NCBI GenBank assembly: GCA_001939145.1
Contig: LSRX01000705.1
Location: 6,220 to 70,219 of the forward strand
Origin: Symbiodinium microadriaticum
Lineage: Eukaryota; Sar; Dinophyceae; Suessiales; Symbiodiniaceae
Direction of reading: 5' to 3'
DNA: 64,000 nucleotides
The notes beneath the pieces are model-generated. The model was given only the letters and a program-made list of their open reading frames with translations. It ran no database searches and was not told the DNA's origin. This document shows, in pieces, positions 57,166 through 64,000 of this stretch. The number at the start of each line of letters is the position of its first letter. The first letter of the stretch is position 1. The position numbers and the translations under genes are program-made.

Positions 57166-58405
57166 CCAGGCTCCGGATTTCTGCGATGGGGTGTACGGAT
57201 CAGTGTTCAGAGTTAGAGAAGAAGTTAGGGTCTAGGTTTTAGGGTTTAGGGTCTGGGGTTTAGGGTTTAGGGTGGTTTGGGGTTTCGGGCTTAGGGTTTA
57301 GGGTCCATGTACCCACATACAACCGGCAAATCGAGAAGTTTACCAACAAAATCCGGTATATATCATCATTTCAGGGTTGGGATCGGCCTCCATCATCGAG
57401 ATGTCGCGTTGGACTGTCTACATTTTTCAGAAACGCGTTGCGTGTAGATGGAACCCTGAACCGTAAAGCCTCAAACCCTAAAGGTTTAAGTCCTAAACCC
57501 TACCACCCTAAGCCGAAACGCCACCGAAGTATTATTTATGTAGCCCTTGTAGAACTTATAAAATAAAGTAACCCACCCTAGAAGATGTTTGGATCAGCTC
57601 AGGAGAGAGTTCGAAAAGGCTTCAGCGTGGAAGACGACAAAGCAGCATTGAAAGTTCTCGAGATGCTGCTACCAAGAACTCAGTACTGAGAAGACACCAG
57701 AGCCCATGTTTAGATGCGTAGACGACGTTGCTGAAGCAAGGTGTATTGTCTTGAGGCGAAGGCCTATAATAAGCCAAGCCTGCCCAAATCCTCTTTTGCC
57801 CAAGAGTCACAGTACAGCACCTTGCTTCACATGCAACCCGAATGTCGATGGACACCGAACGCCCTGAGAGGGGGCCAAGGGTTACCTTCTGCTTGAAGGA
57901 ATTCATGGGCACCCAATTCCAGAGGGTCATAGCTGTAAGACTTCGGTTACGGGGCATGGGAGTTGAAGTTTAGGGGTAGTTGAGGGGTTCAGAATGCTTG
58001 TAGCCCTGTACCCAGACTCTTAATTACATTGTGGTATGTTCTAGGTCACTGCCCATATAACGGGCTATCCAAAAGATGGTATTGCAGGTTGCGGTCCAGG
58101 TAGTCAACAGTGCCCATGAACCTTCAAGTAGTGTGCAACAGTCTCAATAGCAGGAAGCTTTACTTCTGTTCCGCTTCGCAAAGTCCTAGAATTTCGAGAA
58201 GCTACACACGAGAAGCCTTACCCTTGTCTTGAGGTTCAACACAGCTCAGCAGCCTTATGTAGGAAGGGTTTTGGCTCCTAAGGTCTTTACGGATGATTCT
58301 TACTTGAAAGACTCTACTTCACATCATTCATGGACCGGACCCTCTGAGTCCGTGAGTTTTGGCCGCAACCCCACAGGCCAGAACAGTTGAGCGTCTACCC
58401 GTAAC

Positions 58406-58543
58406 CGAAAAGACCTATCTTTTTAGGGTCCCTTATAATGATTTCCTTACATCATATGTCTTTGAAAAAAAGGTAGGTTCTTTAGGGTTCCTTATTATGA
58501 TTTCCTTACATCAGAAGTCCTTAAAAAAGGTAGGTTCCTTCGT
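58406..58543. mobile_element. Hairpin family F copy 2, partly doubled
   Basis: The centre plus right arm (ATGATTTCCTTACATCA … GGTAGGTTC) is repeated in tandem, giving one left arm and two right arms. Confidence 0.75.
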
Positions 58544-58586
58544 CTAGGTAGGGACTGAAGCTCCCCACCCTACGGGGTTTGTTTGC

Positions 58587-58672
58587 CGTATTGGGGGCTT
58601 TGGGATCGTATAGTACCTCATCCTTATCAAAGAGGACCCTAAAAAGGGACCCTAGTTTAGAGAACTATCCAC
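58587..58672. mobile_element. Hairpin family C copy 11
   Basis: Right arm GGGACCCTAGTTTAGAGAAC; left arm strongly diverged. Confidence 0.65.
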
Positions 58673-58719
58673 ATCAGTGTTGCTTTCTGTCACAATACTT
58701 CCCAGCGGTTTGAACCCCC

Positions 58720-58721
<2 letters not shown>

Positions 58722-58754
<33 letters not shown>
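58722..58754. repeat. (CA)n microsatellite
   Basis: About 16 CA units after a C-run. Confidence 0.95.
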
Positions 58755-58755
<1 letters not shown>

Positions 58756-59595
58756 GACGTGGGTCCGAAGCACTTGTGGAAACACTGGAAGCTTCCCTGC
58801 ACTCTCTGTCCTAGCCTTAGCCCGTGGCTCACGTCAGTCAGAGCACCCTATAAACCCGAAACTCCAAGCGCCCGCACACTCGAAAAGAAGGATTCTCGAA
58901 ATTTGCGGACGTGCCTTCAAATTTACTTCAACAGCATGGGGAGCTCTCTGCACACAGGGAGAGGAAGAGTCCCAAAGGGTGAAGATTTAGGTGCCCTTTG
59001 GGAACGCTCTCGAGTAAGGAGACCTCCAATTTACCCAAAAAGGAGGTCCATGTGCCCGTACATTGTTTTAGGGTTTAGGGTTTAGGGTTTTAGGGTTTTA
59101 GGGTTTAGGGTTTGGGATACATCATCTTATAGCTTCACCTCGAGCTGACAACGGTCCCAATGTTAACAGGAACCCGTATACGACCCCCTTGTTAAAGGAA
59201 GAAGCCCCAAACCCCTGCAGATTCTAGCCGTTAAAGTCCTAGATCCCCCAAAACCCTAAACCCTATAAAACCCTAAACCCAAAGCCCTAGACCCCAAAAA
59301 ACCCCAAACCCCAAACCCCAAACCCCAAAACCCCCCGCTCCCCCCAACAAAAAAAAAAAAGCAAAAACAAAAAAAAGACATAGACCCCAAGCTCTAAGTG
59401 CTCTATGCTATCTAGGTGCATGGACTCTCTGGGTTCCTGAGTAAATCTTGCAGGCTGTGTAAAGACATCGCACTGCGGGACGACCGGCACCAAACAACTG
59501 GGTTCTTCCCTAAGGCTCATGGACCCAGTGAAGGCCCAGACCTTAGCCCCCAAAGCCCAAACCTTCCCCCTATAAGAGCCTTAGGGTTCTTGTTA

Positions 59596-59710
59596 CTAGG
59601 TTCCTGAGTAGTACCCTTTTGCCCTTTTTGTTGTATGGCTTCCTCTGTTACAGCTGAATAATTAACAGGAAAAGGGTACCCTTATTATTAAGGGCTCACT
59701 CGGGAACCTA
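59596..59710. mobile_element. Hairpin MITE-like element, family A copy 5
   Basis: Diverged copy with perfect outer ends CTAGGTTCC and GGAACCTAG and an expanded centre. Confidence 0.75.
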
Positions 59711-59885
59711 GCTTAGGAGTTTATGTAAGTTACCAGAAGGGGGATCTATAGTAAATAAAAGGGTTATTAGAATAAGACCAAAGCCCCAAGCCCCTAAGCA
59801 CAAAGCCCTAAACCCGAAACCCTGAACCCCAAACCCTAGACCCTACACCTCAAACCCTAAACCTTAAACCCTAAACTCTCTAAGC

Positions 59886-59976
59886 CATAGGCTCCTTAGT
59901 AGTTCCTTCTTGTGGCTTACATCTAGGATCCTATAAGGCAAGCCCAAAGAAGGAGCTACTATGGAGTGTATGGGTA
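59886..59976. mobile_element. Hairpin family B-like copy 16
   Basis: Diverged arms GGCTCCTTAGTAGTTCCTTC and GAAGGAGCTACTATGGAG. The right edge TA runs into AACCCTAAACCC in register. Confidence 0.65.
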
Positions 59977-60267
59977 AACCCTAAACCCTAAACCCTGATG
60001 AACTCTCTGAGCCCCCAAAACTTAGCCCCAAAGCCCCCAAAGCCCCCAAAGCCCCCCAAAGCCCCCAAAACCCAAAGCCCTTAGAGTTTTGGGGTCGGGG
60101 CTTTAGGATCCAGGGATGATTAGGGCTTTAGGGCTTTAGGGCATTAGGGTTTAGGGTTTAGGGTTTTAGGGGTTTAGGGCTATGAGGTGGATGGAGACTG
60201 AAAAGCACCATTAGCATGACACCCTCGAGCAGAAACTCCACCCGTAGAGCACCTAGGTGCTCAACTT

Positions 60268-60299
60268 AGTAGCAGAGTAGGTGACCTTTAACCTTTTAG
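60268..60299. mobile_element. Half element, family L copy 4
   Basis: Only TAGCAGAGTAGGTGACCTTT and AACCTTTT; the strand then turns into TTTAGGG-type repeat. Confidence 0.55.
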
Positions 60300-60859
60300 G
60301 GTACTGGGTTTAGGGTCTAGAGTTGAGTACAGTTACTGGGTTTCGGGTTCAGGGATTTTTTGGGGTACTAGAATCCCTGTATCGTCCCAAAAGTGATACT
60401 GGACAAGGAAGCCTAAATGCAATGCCCTCCATCCCAAGCGCCCTGGTTTATCGCTTGACTGATCAGGAGGTACTCCCAACTTATTCCGAATTGGTTGCGC
60501 ATTCCATCCGAGGCTGTCTTCCAGGAAGTCTAGAACTATAGCTCAGGAAACCATCGGCAAAACTACTATTTCAGTTCAGGTTTTTGTAGGATAGCCCTAC
60601 GAGATATGTAACTCTCGGTAAAAGATCATACATATGGTTGTATTCTCAACCCCAAATGCTTAGCCTAAAGGTGCAAGCACCTAGTAATCATGTCTTACAG
60701 GATTACCATCCCAATTCCGAGTGATTACTTATTGCAGCCTTCGACGTACCCCCTCCCCCCAAAAAAGAAATGCCTTGAACATGCAACCCTTTAACACCCC
60801 GATCTCGAAATCCTTCACCCTAACCCATTAGCCCTAGACCCAAAACCCTAAGCATTAAA

Positions 60860-60985
60860 CCCTAACTCCCTAAACCCCTAAACCCCTCAACCCCCTAAAC
60901 CCTAAACCCTAAACCCTTAAACCCTGAATCCTCAACCCCTAAACCCTAAACCCTAAACCCCTAAACCCTAAACCCTAAACCCCAC
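60860..60985 (-). repeat. C-strand telomere-like tract
   Basis: About sixteen units of CCCTAAA and CCCCTAAA, near the right edge of the mosaic. Confidence 0.85.
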
Positions 60986-61359
60986 GCCCAAACAAAAAAA
61001 AAACACACCTAACTCCCTAAACCTCTTTTTGAAATCGCCTTGAAACGACCCCTGGAGGCCCGTCCCTCGCTGCCGTTCAAGCACCGCCCTCGCGCGGATC
61101 CAGTGCCAGTCGAAGCTCTAGGCATAGTTCAGGGCTTTTAGGGCTTTTGGGTTTAAGGCTTTACCTTTTAGGGTTTAGGGCTTTTAGGGCTTTATTGTTT
61201 TTAGGCTTTAGGGTTTAGGTTTTGAAGGCTTTAGGGTTTAATTAGGCATGGTTTTTTGGGCCTGTGGGTTCCTTTAAAGGGATCTAGAAGGGGTTCAGAG
61301 GGGGATCTAGTAGGGCTTTACGACTTTAGGATTTTAGGGTTTCATTAGGCATGGTTAAC

Positions 61360-62115
61360 GACTACCTGTAACGCCGCAGTGTATAATAATTAATATACAT
61401 TCCCAGAAGTTGCAGCAATTAATACCAACTATGCATAGTGGGCGCAAATTTTAATCACTGGTCCAAGTGGCTGATTTCCTGCTCAGGCATGTCGGAGCTG
61501 AGATTCACTTGCAGGATCGGGCTCATGTTTTCGCTGCTTGTCGCCATCGATGATCGTTGTATGCTCGTGAAACGCATGCCCAAAGCGTACAGAAAGCACA
61601 GTTCGTCATGACTTGTAGGTTATTTATAGCGGTTATTTAGCATAATACTAGTACAGCTCTGCAATCTGCAAGCATGCCTCCGGATGCCCAGCTCATGAGA
61701 CCTGGCAGGAGCGAGGGGGTTTCGTTTGGCTTGCTGGCAGCAGGGGTTTCTCCATCTTATATGACCGTTCAAATTCGGTTTGCAGGACAGCGTGGTGGTG
61801 AAGGCTGGGTCAAACGATGGCAAGAGATGGCCACACTCGCCTGTTTATCAAACGTTGCTCTCTGCTCTCTGCACAGTTCGTTGATCGCACCGATTGCTTC
61901 CAAGTGCTGTTTGTATGTGCGTTTTCCACACGCAGGCATTTTGCCCAGCTCTTTAAAGTTTTGTGTGTGTGTGTGTGGGGTGTTTCGGGACCTCCATCAT
62001 GGAGATCGGATCGCTCGCGAAATTGTGGGAAGGGTGCAGTGTCGTTCGATCCCGCTTCAGACGGAGCCTGCCTTGGCTTCAGTGGCCGCTTCCTGGATCT
62101 CCGAAACCCGGCAAG
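61360..62115. other. Telomere-repeat-free stretch upstream of the right-edge gene
   Basis: The last telomere-like tract ends near 61345, just before a second copy of TTAGGCATGGTT. Beyond it the base composition looks genic. An ATG-started frame of 178 codons begins at 61674, but it is in a different frame from the first proposed exon and has no clear splice or domain support. A (GT)n run lies at 61961-61977. This may hold the promoter or 5' exons of the gene. Confidence 0.4.
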
Positions 62116-64000
62116 GAGCCCAACGACAAGGGCAAGGATCCGCATATGCCCTGCACGAGAGCTGTGGAGCTGAATGCGGAAGTTCTTGGAAAGACGCTCC
62201 AGTGGTGTGAATTGAAGTTCTTGGATATCAACCGGCTAGAGCTAGAGGACTTTCAGTCGCAATCGTTTTCTACTGTGCTGATATTTTTTGGTCATGGCCG
62301 CTTGTACGTATAGATAGTGTAGACCTGGCAAGGTGAGCAAGCTCTTTGAAGAGATGAGCTTCGCGCCGAAGGCGAATCAGGCTCATTGGGATGCCTGGGA
62401 TCTGAGACGGCTTTGGTCGTTCATGTGGCGTCGAAGTCTTGATGCCAAGACAAGGGGCCAGCATCCGCGGGACCAGGGGGTTGGGTTTGGGGGNNNNNNN
62501 NNNNNNTCGGCGGGGGGACTCTATATAATATACTTTTGTGTGTATATATTTATATATACATGTGTGTATATATATATGTATGCATAGATATTCTCTATTT
62601 TGACTTTTTGACTTTATATAGAAGCCTGAATAGCAGCAGATACCAATATAGTTATAGTGGTATATATATAATATATATGATATATTCTTTTATATGTATA
62701 TATGTACATACATAAACCCCTGAAGACCAACATATATATATATATATCCACGAGGATCCCAAAGTGGCAGAGCTGTTCCGCTTGGTGGAGATCAAGCGTG
62801 CTGAGTTCGAAGCCCGGGCTCTCCTGGATCAGGAGGAGGATTGTGAAGATGATGAGGAGATGTTTGAAGCTGACGATGCTATGCCTGCAGCGCCAGCTGC
62901 GACCGAAGAGCCCCCAGCAGGCTCCGGTCATGCTGCTGTTGAGCTTGGTGATGCCTCGATGGGTGAAGGTGATGAAGTGGTGAATGATGGGAATGATGAG
63001 GTGGTGGAGCCACCGCCCCCGGTGCACCGGCACCGAAGCAAGGCTTCAAGTGCACAGCTGCATGCTGAGTCAACTTTGTCTCTGCCCTCCACTGATGATC
63101 TTGGTGATGCCTTCGAAATGCCGGCCATGACTGATGAGCAGAAAGCGGAGCTAGCAGAAGTTTTGGCACAGATTCGGCAGCTGCAACTTCAGTTCGCCCC
63201 CAAGTTGTATCGTGCATTTTGTGATAGAACCATGGACCCCCCCTCCCCAAGACAATAAAAAAAGAGCCCGGGTTTGTGCAAGGCAAGCAGAAGGTGCGAC
63301 CCCCGTGGACGAGCCGGAGGTGGTTGCTGCAGCCGGCAAAGGCCAGCCCACGGCCTTTGCAAACCATTTCAGGAGCCGACCCGTTTCTATCATTGTATCC
63401 TTCATCCCAGGCCGTGGAGATGCTGGGGATGGTGCCCCACTTCCGAACCCCGATGAGGCTACTGGGTTTGTTTATATATATATATATATGGGTTCAAAAT
63501 AAATAGTATTTCCAACTTATATAGATATATATATATATATGTATGTATATGTATATGGTATATATCTGTTCTTGGTTGATCCCAGGCTACCTGACGGGGT
63601 TTGGTTTGGATGATGCCCTCAGGTGGATACGCAGCTCATCATCGAGGAGCCGGTTGAGTGTGCAGTTGCTCCGAGCCCGGTGGAATCCGCGAACCCCCCA
63701 ACCACCGTTGCTACCCCGAGCCCTGCAAAGATCGAGCCGCCGGTCATGACTCCTGACAAGGCACAAACCACACAATCCTGTGAAGTCATGCATTTTAAGG
63801 CCATGCATAAGTTTGTGAGTCGAAGCCTTTGTGTGGACAGGTGCCCATGGCCAAAGTGACTCCGGCCATGCAGCGTGAGATGGCGACCGCGAAGCGTGTG
63901 AAGAACAGGCGCGGGCCGGGGAAGCCCAAGGCTAAGGTGACCAAGAAGAACAGCCGGAGATGGGGTCGCAAGAAGGCCCTTTTGCGGTCCAGATCGTCCT
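62116..64000 (+). CDS. Unrecognised multi-exon gene, running off the right edge
   Basis: Proposed exons: 62116-62274 (weakest), 62333-62479, 62755-63203, 63283-63457, 63623-63760 and 63841 onward. All phases fit. Acceptors are AG|G throughout and donors are GT or GC, as in dinoflagellates. The joined partial product is about 409 residues. It runs from a Trp/Arg-rich segment (HWDAWDLRRLWSFMWRR) to an acidic stretch (EEDCEDDEEMFEADD), Ala/Pro/Glu-rich low complexity, a short helical region (DEQKAELAEVLAQIRQ), a Pro/Val linker and a strongly basic end (KNRRGPGKPKAKVTKKN). Third codon positions are G/C-rich, unlike the DNA to the left. The 5' end is not located. An acidic middle with a basic end could suggest a nucleic-acid-associated protein, but no domain is recognised. 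Confidence 0.5.
62333..62479 (+). CDS. Exon of the right-edge gene (Trp/Arg-rich)
   Basis: Acceptor CAAG|GTG at 62332/62333; a GT donor at 62480 gives 49 whole codons. The translation runs from VSKLFEEMSFAPKANQ through HWDAWDLRRLWSFMWRRSL to HPRDQG. The following intron contains the 13-base N gap and a TA-rich microsatellite. Confidence 0.55.
62494..62506. other. Assembly gap (13 N)
   Basis: Short N run inside a proposed intron. It does not break a proposed exon. Confidence 0.98.
62508..62754. repeat. TA/TATG-rich intron microsatellite
   Basis: TATATA, TGTATA and TATG runs fill the proposed intron after the N gap. A similar TA-rich stretch lies in the intron at 63470-63560. Confidence 0.8.
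62755..63203 (+). CDS. Exon of the right-edge gene (acidic region)
   Basis: Acceptor CGAG|GAT at 62754/62755. The frame opens DPKVAELFRLVEIKRAEFEA, continues through an acidic run, and reaches AEVLAQIRQLQLQFAP. A GT donor at 63204 leaves two bases that join the next exon to make a Lys codon, after a 79-bp intron. Continued without splicing, the frame stops at 63258. Confidence 0.6.
63283..63457 (+). CDS. Exon of the right-edge gene (Ala/Pro/Glu-rich)
   Basis: Acceptor CAAG|G at 63282/63283, phase 2. The translation QAEGATPVDEPEVVAAAGKG leads to a second part ending in GDGAPLPNPDE. The donor chosen is GC (GAG|GCTACT) because it gives phase 0, matching the next exon. Another open frame exists here (…VEMLGMVPHFRTP…), so frame choice rests on splice phase. 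Confidence 0.45.
63623..63760 (+). CDS. Exon of the right-edge gene (Pro/Val/Thr-rich linker)
   Basis: Acceptor TCAG|GTG at 63622/63623; GC donor (ACAAG|GCACAA) at 63761. It holds exactly 46 codons, VDTQLIIEEPVECAVAPSPV through ATPSPAKIEPPVMTPDK. The intron to the next exon is 80 bp, close to the 79-bp intron upstream. Confidence 0.55.
63841..64000 (+). CDS. Exon of the right-edge gene (basic), cut by window end
   Basis: Acceptor ACAG|GTG at 63840/63841. The frame is open to the window edge: VPMAKVTPAMQREMATAKRV, then KNRRGPGKPKAKVTKKNSRR and WGRKKALLRSRSS. Lys/Arg make up about 40%. Almost every third base is G or C, which strongly suggests coding DNA. Confidence 0.6.
   Translation, partial: MPMAKVTPAMQREMATAKRVKNRRGPGKPKAKVTKKNSRRWGRKKALLRSRSS

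Larger units (their letters stand above)
55922..58400. repeat. Mosaic with I3 and a unique patch
   Basis: C-strand 56440-56535 and 57000-57165; G-strand 56690-56800 and 57230-57305. 57500-58400 is mainly unique. A minus-strand frame of 111 codons at 57622-57957 is open but has no domain, splice or codon evidence. Confidence 0.5.
58673..61359. repeat. Telomere-like mosaic, right end
   Basis: G-strand 59065-59120, 60120-60185 and 61130-61340; C-strand 59240-59335, 59800-59880, 59975-60000 and 60840-60985. Hairpins A5 and B16 and half-element L4 are inside. This is the last block before the genic right end. Confidence 0.65.

Noticed and set aside
57622..57957. Minus-strand frame of 111 codons
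   Set aside because: No motif, no splice signals, no codon bias; long chance frames occur elsewhere here too.
61674..62210. 178-codon frame upstream of the right-edge gene
   Set aside because: Frame conflicts with the better supported exon at 62116 and two other frames are open across the same DNA; kept only as a possibility.

Overview
The window looks like nuclear DNA of a dinoflagellate, most likely of the Symbiodiniaceae/Suessiales type. Three things point there. Degenerate TTTAGGG/CCCTAAA telomere-type repeats are everywhere. The two best genes have GC-AG introns with a G directly after the acceptor, a known dinoflagellate splice signature. The encoded membrane protein has the hallmarks of a multicopy family I associate with dinoflagellates (FWSHSW, FLDxACIHQTDE, WCVFE, cysteine-rich CxxCC). 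The species cannot be named from sequence alone.

From 1 to about 61,360 the DNA is a mosaic. Short blocks of degenerate telomere-like repeat (7-, 8- and some 9-base units) switch between G-rich and C-rich strand every few hundred bases. Between them lie about 60 palindromic, roughly 80-110 bp MITE-like elements in at least ten families (called A to M here). Several carry TA at both ends, at least one is nested in another, and none encodes a transposase. Microsatellites, short tandem arrays and a few non-repetitive patches without convincing genes make up the rest. Almost all open frames here are translations of CCCTAAA (…LNPKPQTLNPKP…) or of hairpin elements and are not genes.

Two tandem copies of one gene lie in 18,595-25,570, as two ~3.5 kb units about 95% identical in protein. 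Each gene has two exons and encodes a 523-residue multi-pass membrane protein with a TIR-like signature split by two membrane helices. The intron is itself unusual: a C-strand telomere-like arm and a G-strand arm flank a short GC-rich centre.

At 31,039-31,550 there is a coding-like fragment with two frame breaks. From about 61,360 to the end the telomere-like repeats stop and an ordinary multi-exon gene begins (at least five exons, plus strand, running off the right edge). It encodes an unrecognised protein with an acidic region, a Pro/Ala-rich linker and a very basic C-terminal stretch.

Assembly caveats: N gaps at 33,333-33,813 and 62,494-62,506, and single Ns at 17,339, 25,861 and 46,920. 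The last two sit at the edge of duplicated sequence and may be contig joins. Copy boundaries and splice sites were read by eye; no alignment or database search was run.
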